NCBI GenBank assembly: GCA_964387075.1
Contig: CAYLVB010000002.1
Location: 248,001-312,000 of the forward strand
DNA length: 64,000 nucleotides
From: PALSA-968 sp964387075
Lineage (GTDB): Bacteria > Bacteroidota > Bacteroidia > B-17B0 > Aurantibacillaceae
Direction: 5' to 3'
In this document: one piece after another, positions 1 to 8,677 of the stretch
How positions within the stretch are numbered: position 1 is the stretch's first letter
Layout of the letters: every line of letters begins with the position of its first letter
Position numbers and translations under genes: made by a program
Notes under the pieces: model-generated
The model's input: the letters and a program-made list of their open reading frames with translations, nothing else
Databases searched by the model: none
Told to the model about the DNA's origin: nothing

Positions 1-2
1 TC

Positions 3-2162
3 TATCGCAAATGGCGTACGGTTACGGTAGATCTCACGGCCTATATCGGCCAAACCATTTATGCTGACTTTCAAACTTTGGATTGCATATTTTCGGGGCA
101 CTTTTGTTATGCTTACATCACCGCAACCTGTGGTTCTTTAAATGCACAGGTATCCGGCTTTTGCGGAAGTTCAGGTAACGTTACAATGACCGGCCCTCCC
201 GGCTTCGACAGCTACCAGTGGTATGGCCCTCCAAATGGAACAGTTTTAATACCGGGGGCAACAACCTATAGTTATTCGGCCCCAGCTAATCCTAATGATG
301 TTTTTTCTGTAGACTGCGTTACCCTGCAGGGCTGCACAACTAAACTCAACGTTTCCGTATCCGCCTCTAACATTATAGCAACCGGGTCTTCAACACCTTC
401 TTGCAAGGGTGGCAGTACCGGATCTGCTTCGGTGAATGTTTTGGGTGGAACCCAGTTTACTTACACCTGGTCGCCCGTTCCCGGTTCTACTTCTACAATA
501 ACGAATCAACCAACCGGAGTCTATCAGGTGCTCGTCCATGACCTTACCGGTAATTGTCCGGATACAACGGTTGCTGTAACAATTGGGCAAACATTACCGC
601 CTCTTCAAACAACCACCGTGCAGCTTTGTGGTACACAGTTGTCACCTCCGCTTACTGTCCCGGCAGGCTCATTGCCAAACTATGCCTGGTACCAAAACGG
701 ACAACCTACGGTTATCTCAACGAGTGCTACGCTTACCACAGGCACTGTAGCGCCTACGGATGACTTCACGGCTACATATATTAACCCTTCTACAGGTTGT
801 ATGGATTCTCTGAAGACCACCATGGTGCCGATCAATATTTCATTCAGCCAATCTTCTTCTCCACCTTGTAATGGTGGAAATAACGGAAGTATTACTGTGA
901 ATCCTTCGGGCGGTAATACCTACACCAATTACGATTGGAGCATGAACGGATCGCCGGGTGGAACCAATGTACTTATTCCTCCAAGTCTACAGATCACCGG
1001 TCTTCCGCAGGGAAATTACACGATCAATATTAATCCTAACGGTAACCCATCCTGTACTTATAGTTTAACCGTGCAATTGGTGCAAGGCGTAATACCTCCT
1101 CCAACGTTGGATACCTTAAAAGGTTGTGGGCTTGATAATCTTTCTATCCCAACCAATACGGTTAGTGGTAATACACACAGCTGGTGGCAGGGCACTACCT
1201 CATTAGGCAGCGCTTATCCTTATACCACAACAGGAGTTACTAACGGCGCCGTTTATACTGATACTATCCGCAACTCTTTTGGTTGCGTGAGCGTTTATAA
1301 AGCTTACCTCAAGAAAAAGGATTTTAATCTTACGCTTACTTCTCCGGAAAAGCTCAAGTGTCATAACGACTCGAACGGAAAATTAAAAGCTACTGTCACT
1401 ACTGAAACGAATGGTCCTTTAGGAACAGCTTATACATTTAACTGGAATTATCCTGTGCCCTATATTGATCCTCCTCCTGTTAACGCGGGTGTTGGTGTGC
1501 CACAATCATCGGTTGTTGCAGGCCTGCATGCCGGTACTTACACGGTTGTAGTTACTTCGGGAAGTTGCGTACAAACCAAGACAATTACCCTAACAAATCC
1601 TGCTTTGTTGCCACCGGATAGTTTGTTCGCTTATTTCTGTCCTAAGGATTCTCTGGTATGGTTATACGCAGAACCGGGGCATTCCACCTATAACTGGTTG
1701 CAGAATGGCGTTCCTCTTGTACCTGCCAATAACGACGACAGTCTACAGGTAACCCCTTCTAACATCAATCAGTTCACAGTGTGGTACCTGCAGGCAGGTT
1801 GTCGCGATACGGCCAGTATATTGTTCAGCTTCCCGGCCTATCATGCTTTCAGACCCGATAAGACGGTGAACATCTTTACCCCGAACGCCGATAAGAATAA
1901 TGATCAATTCTTCCCCTTCTACAGCCCAACCGTATCACAATACGAGATAGGCAAGCAGGTAGAGGATTATGAGATCGTGATCTTCAACCGCTGGGGTAAG
2001 AAAGTGTTCGAATCAAAAAGCTACCCGAACCCCTGGAATGGCGATGTGGAGGGTACGCCGCAAGACGACGGAACGTATTATTACATTCTTAAATACAGAT
2101 CAAACTGCGGAACAAAAGCCGACATCGTTGAAAAACACGGCTTCGTACAGCTTCTGAGATAA
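3..2162 (+). CDS. T9SS type B cargo protein with SprB-like repeats (5' end missing)
   Basis: The frame is open from the window edge; the upstream residues (a TVDLTAYIGQT stretch, then a CYAYI stretch) read like the end of a module common in large Bacteroidota surface proteins, so the true start lies outside. At least two Ser/Thr/Gly/Pro-rich SprB-type repeats follow, each with a CxGGxxGS-type opening and a PTGVYQV- or LHAGTYTV-type close. The last 100 or so residues carry FTPNADKNND, VIFNRWGKKVFES, PWNGD and DDGTYYY, the hallmarks of the gliding-motility-associated (CHU_C) domain that targets proteins to the type IX system as type B cargo. An exported, probably cell-surface adhesin-like protein is inferred; the ligand is unknown. 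A strong terminator follows the stop. Confidence 0.9.
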   Translation, partial: YRKWRTVTVDLTAYIGQTIYADFQTLDCIFSGHFCYAYITATCGSLNAQVSGFCGSSGNVTMTGPPGFDSYQWYGPPNGTVLIPGATTYSYSAPANPNDVFSVDCVTLQGCTTKLNVSVSASNIIATGSSTPSCKGGSTGSASVNVLGGTQFTYTWSPVPGSTSTITNQPTGVYQVLVHDLTGNCPDTTVAVTIGQTLPPLQTTTVQLCGTQLSPPLTVPAGSLPNYAWYQNGQPTVISTSATLTTGTVAPTDDFTATYINPSTGCMDSLKTTMVPINISFSQSSSPPCNGGNNGSITVNPSGGNTYTNYDWSMNGSPGGTNVLIPPSLQITGLPQGNYTININPNGNPSCTYSLTVQLVQGVIPPPTLDTLKGCGLDNLSIPTNTVSGNTHSWWQGTTSLGSAYPYTTTGVTNGAVYTDTIRNSFGCVSVYKAYLKKKDFNLTLTSPEKLKCHNDSNGKLKATVTTETNGPLGTAYTFNWNYPVPYIDPPPVNAGVGVPQSSVVAGLHAGTYTVVVTSGSCVQTKTITLTNPALLPPDSLFAYFCPKDSLVWLYAEPGHSTYNWLQNGVPLVPANNDDSLQVTPSNINQFTVWYLQAGCRDTASILFSFPAYHAFRPDKTVNIFTPNADKNNDQFFPFYSPTVSQYEIGKQVEDYEIVIFNRWGKKVFESKSYPNPWNGDVEGTPQDDGTYYYILKYRSNCGTKADIVEKHGFVQLLR

Positions 2163-2180
2163 TTGAATACGACCCCATAA

Positions 2181-2212
2181 AAAAACCCTGAAGTAAATTC
2201 TTCAGGGTTTTT
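2181..2212. terminator. Bidirectional intrinsic terminator
   Basis: An 8-bp stem (CCCTGAAG with CTTCAGGG, loop TAAATT) is flanked by A5 on the left and T6 on the right, so it can terminate the T9SS gene on the plus strand and the converging LON-domain gene on the minus strand. Confidence 0.9.
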
Positions 2213-2232
2213 TATTTGAATTACTTTGAAGC

Positions 2233-2835
2233 TTAGTTAAGTCGGTAATTGGTGCCGATCTCTTTCTCCAGTTTTACCGTGTGCATGTATAATTTGATCT
2301 TGGCGATAAGGAAATCTTCTTTTTCTTTGATGGTTGCAAAAGAGATCAATTGCAGTTTTTCATCGTTGGTCAGGTCAAGCAAGTGGGCCACTTTGTAAAC
2401 CGATACGTTGGTGAGTGTCTCAACCGGGATCTCTTTGTTCTTAGAGGCTTTGATAAGTTTTTTAAAAGAGCGGAACAGCTTGTAACGGTTGGATGTAGTA
2501 TCATCTTCGTACTCTTCGATATAAGCGGCACCGTATAATTTGGGCTTTAATATGCTTGTATATTTCAGGATCTTGAAGGGCTTGATGGCCTTGATCTCAA
2601 TATCCATTTCCCCGTTCTGGTGCTCCTGGATGATCTTGATGATGCTTACCTCAATGCCGTGATCGGCCAGCTGATCTCCTTTTATATACGGGATCCCAAA
2701 ATTGGCCTGGTTCATCACGCAGTCGGCCACAAGTTCTCGGTAACGGTCTTCAAATATGTGCAATACCTTGGTTTCACCGGGCACCAGCACGATGTTGAGG
2801 GGGAACATGGGTAATGTGACTAATTTGTGTACCAT
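2233..2835 (-). CDS. LON N-terminal (substrate-binding) domain protein
   Basis: A 200-residue protein that is almost entirely the LON N-terminal domain: it opens with TLPMFPLNIVLVPGE and has HIFEDRYRELVADC and a GIPYI element, as in the stand-alone LON-domain family of Bacteroidota. It has no AAA+ ATPase and no Ser-Lys protease domain, so it is not a protease. The domain binds unfolded or adaptor substrates in Lon; the role of stand-alone versions is not established. It is monocistronic, cytoplasmic (no signal peptide), with a consensus promoter 11 nt upstream of the ATG and a shared terminator downstream. Confidence 0.88.
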   Translation of the reverse strand: MVHKLVTLPMFPLNIVLVPGETKVLHIFEDRYRELVADCVMNQANFGIPYIKGDQLADHGIEVSIIKIIQEHQNGEMDIEIKAIKPFKILKYTSILKPKLYGAAYIEEYEDDTTSNRYKLFRSFKKLIKASKNKEIPVETLTNVSVYKVAHLLDLTNDEKLQLISFATIKEKEDFLIAKIKLYMHTVKLEKEIGTNYRLN

Positions 2836-2846
2836 TGGGGTCGGGA

Positions 2847-2879
2847 CAAATGTATGACTAAAAATTTCAAAAAAGCAAA
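2847..2879 (-). promoter_or_regulatory. Bacteroidota sigma promoter for the LON-domain gene
   Basis: On the minus strand TTTG (2879-2876), 21 bp, then TACATTTG (2854-2847) matches TTG-N19-21-TAnnTTTG exactly. The start codon at 2835 lies 11 nt downstream, leaving only a few bases of leader. Confidence 0.8.
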
Positions 2880-2938
2880 TGCAAATAATGTTCCAAAAGA
2901 AATTACGTGTTTATGCCTATAGATTAGACGCGTATTTA

Positions 2939-2946
2939 TACCTTTA
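2939..2946 (+). promoter_or_regulatory. Possible -7 box of the N-glycan operon
   Basis: TACCTTTA matches TAnnTTTG in seven of eight positions and ends five bases before the first ATG of the GH20 gene. I see no good -33 TTG. If used, the mRNA would be leaderless or would start translation at a downstream Met or Val codon. Confidence 0.35.
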
Positions 2947-2951
2947 GTTGC

Positions 2952-4568
2952 ATGAAAAATGTGAAAATGTGCAAAAAACCGGGTGGATTTGCGGTGAAAA
3001 CGGCTTTTTTGGCGGTCTTTTTATGCTGTAGCCTTTCGGTGCAAAGTCAAAGTTCATTGCCCGTCATCCCTAAACTCACTAAATCCTATATGGGCAAGGG
3101 GTATTTTATGCTCTCCTCTAAGACCAGGATCTATGATATTGGAAATTTACACGAACCAGAAGTCGCGCAATTTAATGAGTTTCTTCATTCAACTTGTGGA
3201 TTCAAACTTCAGAAAGAAGCCGCCACAACTCTTAACATCATAAAACTGGAGGAAGTAAGAACAGAAGAACCGGGCGAATATTCTATGAGCATCACCTCTA
3301 CTGCCATTATAATTATAGGAGATAGAGATGGAATTTTTTATGGACTACAAACCTTAAAGCAACTGATCGCCTCCTCTCCAAAAAAGCAAATAAAACTTTT
3401 ATGTGCGGTTGTTTCCGATAAGCCGACCTATTCCTGGCGCGGTATGCATCTCGACGTATGTCGCCATTTCTTCACCAAAGAAGAAGTAAAAAAGTACATC
3501 GATTACCTCGCGCTCTACAAATTCAATATTTTTCACTGGCATTTAACCGAAGACCAGGGCTGGCGCATTGAAATAAAAAAATACCCTAAGCTCACCGAAG
3601 TGGGCGCATGGAGAAAAGGTTCGCAGGTGGGGCCCTACTCAGACCAGAAATTCGATACGCTGCGCTACGGCGGTTTTTATACGCAGGAAGATGTCAAAGA
3701 GATCGTAAAATATGCAAGCGACAGGCACATCACCGTGGTTCCTGAAATAGAAATGCCCGGCCACTCTCTGGCCGCTCTGGCGGCATACCCGGAGCTCTCC
3801 TGTAAGGGCGGAAAATTTGAAGTAGCTAAAGGCTGGGGTGTTTTTGATGATGTGTATTGTCCCAAAGAAGAAACTTTTACTTTTCTGCAAGGCGTTTTGG
3901 ATGAGGTTTGCGAATTATTTCCAGGCAAATACGTTCATATTGGCGGCGATGAATGCCCGAAGACCCGCTGGAAGACCTGTTCGAATTGCCAGGCCTTGAT
4001 AAAAAAAGAAGGACTGAAAGACGAGCGCGAATTACAAAGCTATTTCATCAAGCGCATTGAAAAATACCTGAACGCGAAAGGAAAGCAAATTATTGGTTGG
4101 GACGAAATTCTCGAAGGCGGTCTTGCTCCCAACGCGGCGGTAATGAGCTGGCGAGGAACCGAAGGCGGGATTGCAGCGGCAAAGGAAAAACACAATGTAG
4201 TGATGAGCCCAGGCCGTCCTTGCTACTTCGATCATTATCAAAGTAAGGATAAAAAAAGTGAACCTTTGGCCATTGGAGGATACAACCCGCTCGATTCCGT
4301 CTATACATATGATCCTGCGCCAAAAACCCTTAGCCCGGAAGAGCAAAAATATATAATGGGAGCGCAGGGCAATGTATGGACCGAATACATCACCTCTTTT
4401 AAGCAGGTAGAATACATGGCTTTACCCCGTATGTGCGCCCTGGCTGAGGTATTGTGGACAAAACCCGAAAACAAGAACTTCGATGATTTTCTTTTACGCT
4501 TAAAACAGAATACATTTATACTCGACCACATGAAGGCCAACTACGCCAAACATTTTTTAACCAAATAA
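2952..4568 (+). CDS. GH20 beta-N-acetylhexosaminidase, exported
   Basis: A 538-residue glycoside hydrolase family 20 exo-enzyme that removes terminal beta-linked GlcNAc or GalNAc. A hydrophobic segment (TAFLAVFLCCSLS) followed by QSQ indicates a signal peptide. A GH20b-type alpha/beta domain covers roughly residues 40-150. The catalytic barrel starts at YSWRGMHLDVCRHFF and includes FHWHLTEDQGWRIEI, EIEMPGHS and HIGGDECPK; the last holds the Asp-Glu pair (D333, E334) of substrate-assisted catalysis. The start is uncertain: ATG 2952, ATG 2967 and GTG 2994 are in frame and the last would give the most standard signal peptide. It is first in a tight operon (1 nt to the next gene) with glycosylasparaginase, CutC and beta-mannosidase, pointing to N-glycan core breakdown. 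Confidence 0.93.
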   Translation: MKNVKMCKKPGGFAVKTAFLAVFLCCSLSVQSQSSLPVIPKLTKSYMGKGYFMLSSKTRIYDIGNLHEPEVAQFNEFLHSTCGFKLQKEAATTLNIIKLEEVRTEEPGEYSMSITSTAIIIIGDRDGIFYGLQTLKQLIASSPKKQIKLLCAVVSDKPTYSWRGMHLDVCRHFFTKEEVKKYIDYLALYKFNIFHWHLTEDQGWRIEIKKYPKLTEVGAWRKGSQVGPYSDQKFDTLRYGGFYTQEDVKEIVKYASDRHITVVPEIEMPGHSLAALAAYPELSCKGGKFEVAKGWGVFDDVYCPKEETFTFLQGVLDEVCELFPGKYVHIGGDECPKTRWKTCSNCQALIKKEGLKDERELQSYFIKRIEKYLNAKGKQIIGWDEILEGGLAPNAAVMSWRGTEGGIAAAKEKHNVVMSPGRPCYFDHYQSKDKKSEPLAIGGYNPLDSVYTYDPAPKTLSPEEQKYIMGAQGNVWTEYITSFKQVEYMALPRMCALAEVLWTKPENKNFDDFLLRLKQNTFILDHMKANYAKHFLTK

Positions 4569-4569
4569 C

Positions 4570-5562
4570 ATGAGCTCAAGAAGGAATTTTATTAAAAAGT
4601 CGGCACTTGCATCCGCTCTCGCCGTGGCGGGAATTCCAAAAATAGGGAAAGCGTTTGCAGGAGAGAATTTTTCGGAACCCGCAGAAGGTAGGAAGCCGGT
4701 AGTGCTTTCAACCTGGGAGCATGGTCTTGCTGCGAATGAAGCCGCCTGGAAGATCTTAGCCGCGAATGGCGTTGCCTTAGACGCGGTTGAGAAAGGAGTA
4801 ATGGTTTGCGAAGACGATTTTACCAACCTGAGTGTGGGGCTTGGTGGTTTGCCTGATCGTGATGGGAACGTTACGCTTGATGCCAGTATCATGGATGAAA
4901 AAGGAAGGTGTGGCGGAGTGGCTTTTCTGCAAAGAATTAAGCACCCGATCTCTGTAGCCCGCCTGGTGATGGAAAAAACTCCGCACGTATTGATGGTGGG
5001 AAAGGGCGCCGAGAAATTCGCGCTTGAAAATGGATTTCGTTTGGAGCCTAAAAAACTTTCGAAAGAAGCCGAGAAACAATACAAAGAGTGGCTGAAAAAA
5101 GGGATCTACAAGCCCAAAGCGAACATTGAGAATCATGATACCATAGGAATGATCGCTATTGATGCGAATAGAAATTTATCCGGTTCCTGTACCACCAGCG
5201 GCCTCGCCTATAAAATGCATGGCCGCGTAGGGGATTCGCCTATCATTGGTGCGGGAATGTACGTAGATAATGAAGTGGGCGCGGCTTGCGCTACCGGCGT
5301 GGGAGAGACAGTGCTCCGCATTTGCGGTTCTTACCTTGTTGTGGAACTTATGCGCCAGGGCCTTTCACCCATGGAGGCCTGCAAAAAGACGATCGATCGC
5401 CTGGTAAGTAAAAATCCGAATTACAAAGATGTACAGGTAGGTTTCCTTGCCTTGAATAAAAATGGAGAGCACGGCGCTTTTGCTTTGCAGAAAGGGTTCA
5501 ATTACGCTTTGGCCGACAACAGCGGCAATAAGATGTTCGATTCAACCTATTACGTGAAATGA
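4570..5562 (+). CDS. Glycosylasparaginase, Tat-exported Ntn hydrolase
   Basis: N4-(beta-N-acetylglucosaminyl)-L-asparaginase (aspartylglucosaminidase, family T2) cleaves the bond between the first GlcNAc and asparagine of an N-glycan remnant. The N-terminus has a twin-arginine motif (SSRRNFIKK) before a hydrophobic Ala-rich segment, so Tat export is likely. Family motifs are STWEHGLAANEAAW, VGLGGLPDRDG, the autocleavage site NHDTIGM (nucleophile T191 becomes the new N-terminus of the beta chain), and GSCTTSGLA and ATGVGE in the substrate pocket. The length (330) is normal. It begins 1 nt after the GH20 stop and overlaps cutC by ATGA, so translation is probably coupled. Confidence 0.94.
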   Translation: MSSRRNFIKKSALASALAVAGIPKIGKAFAGENFSEPAEGRKPVVLSTWEHGLAANEAAWKILAANGVALDAVEKGVMVCEDDFTNLSVGLGGLPDRDGNVTLDASIMDEKGRCGGVAFLQRIKHPISVARLVMEKTPHVLMVGKGAEKFALENGFRLEPKKLSKEAEKQYKEWLKKGIYKPKANIENHDTIGMIAIDANRNLSGSCTTSGLAYKMHGRVGDSPIIGAGMYVDNEVGAACATGVGETVLRICGSYLVVELMRQGLSPMEACKKTIDRLVSKNPNYKDVQVGFLALNKNGEHGAFALQKGFNYALADNSGNKMFDSTYYVK

Positions 5563-6218
5563 AATTAGAAGTGGCCTGCTTCTCTTACCGTGATGCACTC
5601 CTTGCGATCGGGGCGGGTGCCGACCGCATTGAATTTTGCAGGAACTACAAGGCAGGTGGGTTGACGCCTTCGTTTTCATCCGTAAAGAAATTATGTTCGA
5701 ATTCGAATATTCCTGTTTTTGTGATGATCCGTCCGCATGCAAAGAGCTTTACGTATTCGGCAGCGGAATTCACGCAAATGAAAAACGCCATTCGCGATCT
5801 TAAAAAGATTGGCTGCGCGGGTTTTGTCTTTGGTATTTTAAATAAAGGCGGAAAAATAAATAAAACCCAATGCAAAGCCTTGGTAAAAGTTGCAGCTCCG
5901 TTGCCTTGTACTTTTCATCGCGCTTTTGATCATACTCCTGATCTGCGGGTGTCGCTCGAGGAATTGATAGACTGCGGATTTACCCGCGTACTTACCTCGG
6001 GAGGACCTGGCGGCGCAGTAGATAATCTTCCCATGCTCAGCAAACTCGTAAAAAAAGCGGGAAAACGCATCCATATATTACCCGGGGGAGGAATACGAGC
6101 GACAAATGTTTCGCGTATACTTTCCAAAGTAAAGTGCAAAGAAGTGCATTCTGCGGCAATGTACAAGAATAAGATCAGCGCCAAAGAGATCAAAGCCATA
6201 CTTGTAAAAATAAAATGA
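5559..6218 (+). CDS. cutC: CutC family protein
   Basis: A 219-residue TIM-barrel protein of the CutC family. Motifs are LEVACFSYRDALLAIGAGADRIE, a PVFVMIRPH strand, TFHRAFDH, and the C-terminal RVLTSGG and ILPGGGI phosphate-site-like loops. No signal peptide, so cytoplasmic. The family is named for copper tolerance in E. coli, but that role is disputed and no biochemical activity is firmly established. Here it overlaps its neighbours by ATGA on both sides, locked between glycosylasparaginase and beta-mannosidase, with no copper gene nearby. An enzymatic role in handling a glycan breakdown product is an inference from this context only. Confidence 0.9.
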   Translation: MKLEVACFSYRDALLAIGAGADRIEFCRNYKAGGLTPSFSSVKKLCSNSNIPVFVMIRPHAKSFTYSAAEFTQMKNAIRDLKKIGCAGFVFGILNKGGKINKTQCKALVKVAAPLPCTFHRAFDHTPDLRVSLEELIDCGFTRVLTSGGPGGAVDNLPMLSKLVKKAGKRIHILPGGGIRATNVSRILSKVKCKEVHSAAMYKNKISAKEIKAILVKIK

Positions 6219-8677
6219 GAAACTTCCTGGTCATATTTCTTTTCCCCGCAATTTTATTCTCCCAGGTAAAAGAGATGGATCTTGCGAAGAACTGGAAGTT
6301 CAGAAAGAAGGGTGACAAAGAATGGCTGCCGGCTTCTGTACCCGGCACAGTGCATACGGATCTTTTTGCGAACCAAAAGATAAAGGACCCTTTCGCGGCC
6401 GGAGCTGAGAAAGAACTCCAATGGATAGAGAACGAGGATTGGGAATATGCCACCGAATTCGATTGCGATCCCGCTTTACTCAAGCAGGAGGTCCTTGAGC
6501 TGATCTTTGAAGGACTCGATACATATGCCTCGGTTTACCTGAATGATTCACTCTTATTGAACGCGGATAACATGTTTCGGTCCTGGCCGGTGAACGTGAA
6601 AAAGTATCTCAAAGAGAAGAATCGACTGGCAATAACATTCACATCCTCGGTAAAAAAGGGGAAAGAACTGGCGGCAAAGTTGTCTTATACGCTTCCTGAA
6701 GGCGAGCGTGTATTTACACGCAAAGCGCAATATCACTATGGCTGGGATTTCGCGCCACGCTTTGTTACCTGCGGTATCTGGAAGGGCGTAAAACTTATGG
6801 CCTGGAACCGGGCGCGTTTACTGCATGTTGGTTATTCTGCATTTAACATCACGGATACACTCGCGGCACTGAATTTTACTTTTGATATACAAAGCAACAC
6901 CGAAGATACGTTCACTTTTGAAGTGCGTGGTTTGGATCGATCAACCAGAAATACAGGATCAAGCCTGAATACGCCGGTGGCAATGGGGACAAGCGCCTAT
7001 GAGGTGGATTATTTTGTAAGGAATCCAAAACTCTGGTGGTGCAATGGATACGGCACACCGAATTTGTATGGGTTTAAAATAGATCTGCTGTATAAAGGGA
7101 AGATCGTTGATACAAAATACATACAGGCCGGGATCCGGGAAGTGAAATTGATCAGGGAAGATGATGCCGTGGGCCAGAGTTTTTATTTTAAACTCAACGG
7201 AGTACCTATTTTCATGAAAGGAGCTAACCTGGTACCGCAGGATGTATTTTTGCCACGTGTAAAAAGGGCGGATCAACAAGCAATTGTACTGAGCGCGGTA
7301 GAAGCCAATATGAATATGCTACGTGTATGGGGCGGAGGCATTTACGCGGATGACGAATTCTATAGCTTGTGTGATCAAAAGGGAATTCTTGTCTGGCAGG
7401 ATATGATGTTTGCCTGCGCTATGTACCCGGGAGACGAAGCTTTTGTTAAGAATGTGAGAGCGGAAGTTGGGGAACAGGTGAAACGGATCAGCGCTCATCC
7501 AAGCCTGGCTATTATATGCGGGAATAACGAGAGCGATGAGGGTTGGAACAATTGGGGTTGGCAAAAACAATTCAAATATTCAAAAAGCGATTCTGAAAGG
7601 ATCTACCGCGATTACAAGGTCTTGTTTGAAGGGATCATACCTCAATTAATAAACGACATAGCTCCACTTGTGAAACTGAACTATGTGCCTTCCTCTCCCG
7701 GGATCGGATGGGGGCATCACGAAAGTTTGCTGCAGGGCGATGCGCATTATTGGGGAGTTTGGTGGGGCATGGAACCTTTTGAAGTGTATGAGAAAAAAGT
7801 TGGAAGATTCATGAGTGAGTATGGATTTCAGTCTATACCGGAGCATGTGCAGTATGGAGTAGGGGGGTTGAAGTCTTTTCAAAAACATCCGCGTGGTTTC
7901 GAAACGATAGAGATGTATATGAAACGCGATTTTAATGTTCCGAAGGACCCTGAAAAATATGCTTATGTGTCGCAGCTCGTCCAGGCCCGTGGCCTACAGG
8001 TAGCGATGGAAGCGCATCGTCGCGCTAAGCCTAATTGTATGGGTTCGCTTTTCTGGCAATTGAACGATTGCTGGCCCGGTATCACCTGGAGCAGTTTGGG
8101 ATATAAGGACAGTAAAAAGGCGGCATGGTACACAGTCAAGAGAGCTTTCCAGGAAATACTTGTCTCAGTTATTGAGGAAAAAGATAGCCTCCGTGTTTAC
8201 ATTATATCAGACCACCTCCATGATAAAGAGGTAGTAATGGAATGTGAACTTTTGGGTTTTGATGATGAGTTTTTATGGAAAAACTACAAACAGCTTATGG
8301 TAAAACAAAATAGTTCAAGGATCTATCTATCCATACCCAACAAGGAATTTGAGAAATATGATAAAACCAAGATCGTCTTTCGGGTAGGACTTACCGGGAT
8401 GGATCATAAAAAACTGTACGACGCCAGGTATTACTTCCTGTCTCCATCAAAACTTCAATTGCAAAAACCCTCTTTCCAGCTTAATTGGAAGGATGACCAA
8501 ACCCTTGAAATAAGCAGCAATACGTTAGCTAGGGCTGTTTTTCTGGATGCCCCGGGTGTTGAGACCAGCGATAATTTCTTTGATTTGTTGCCGGGCGAAA
8601 GGAAAAAAATAAAGATTAAAGGGGGAGCTAAACCGAAAATAAGGATAACCAGCCTCGCAGACGCCAATCAGCCCTGA
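6215..8677 (+). CDS. GH2 beta-mannosidase, exported
   Basis: An 820-residue family 2 glycoside hydrolase of the beta-mannosidase type, which removes beta-1,4-linked mannose, including the mannose of the N-glycan core. A short signal peptide (NFLVIFLFPAILFSQ) precedes the jelly-roll domain (VPGTVHTDLF; YHYGWDFAPRFVTCGIW), an Ig-like domain (about 190-290) and the TIM barrel. The acid/base is E439 in ICGNNESDEGWNNWGW and the likely nucleophile is E535 in FMSEYGFQSIPE; GSLFWQLNDCWPG is also typical. It starts with an ATGA overlap to cutC and is last in the operon. Its 3' end overlaps the converging TPR gene by 10 nt and no terminator is visible between them. Confidence 0.92.
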   Translation: MRNFLVIFLFPAILFSQVKEMDLAKNWKFRKKGDKEWLPASVPGTVHTDLFANQKIKDPFAAGAEKELQWIENEDWEYATEFDCDPALLKQEVLELIFEGLDTYASVYLNDSLLLNADNMFRSWPVNVKKYLKEKNRLAITFTSSVKKGKELAAKLSYTLPEGERVFTRKAQYHYGWDFAPRFVTCGIWKGVKLMAWNRARLLHVGYSAFNITDTLAALNFTFDIQSNTEDTFTFEVRGLDRSTRNTGSSLNTPVAMGTSAYEVDYFVRNPKLWWCNGYGTPNLYGFKIDLLYKGKIVDTKYIQAGIREVKLIREDDAVGQSFYFKLNGVPIFMKGANLVPQDVFLPRVKRADQQAIVLSAVEANMNMLRVWGGGIYADDEFYSLCDQKGILVWQDMMFACAMYPGDEAFVKNVRAEVGEQVKRISAHPSLAIICGNNESDEGWNNWGWQKQFKYSKSDSERIYRDYKVLFEGIIPQLINDIAPLVKLNYVPSSPGIGWGHHESLLQGDAHYWGVWWGMEPFEVYEKKVGRFMSEYGFQSIPEHVQYGVGGLKSFQKHPRGFETIEMYMKRDFNVPKDPEKYAYVSQLVQARGLQVAMEAHRRAKPNCMGSLFWQLNDCWPGITWSSLGYKDSKKAAWYTVKRAFQEILVSVIEEKDSLRVYIISDHLHDKEVVMECELLGFDDEFLWKNYKQLMVKQNSSRIYLSIPNKEFEKYDKTKIVFRVGLTGMDHKKLYDARYYFLSPSKLQLQKPSFQLNWKDDQTLEISSNTLARAVFLDAPGVETSDNFFDLLPGERKKIKIKGGAKPKIRITSLADANQP

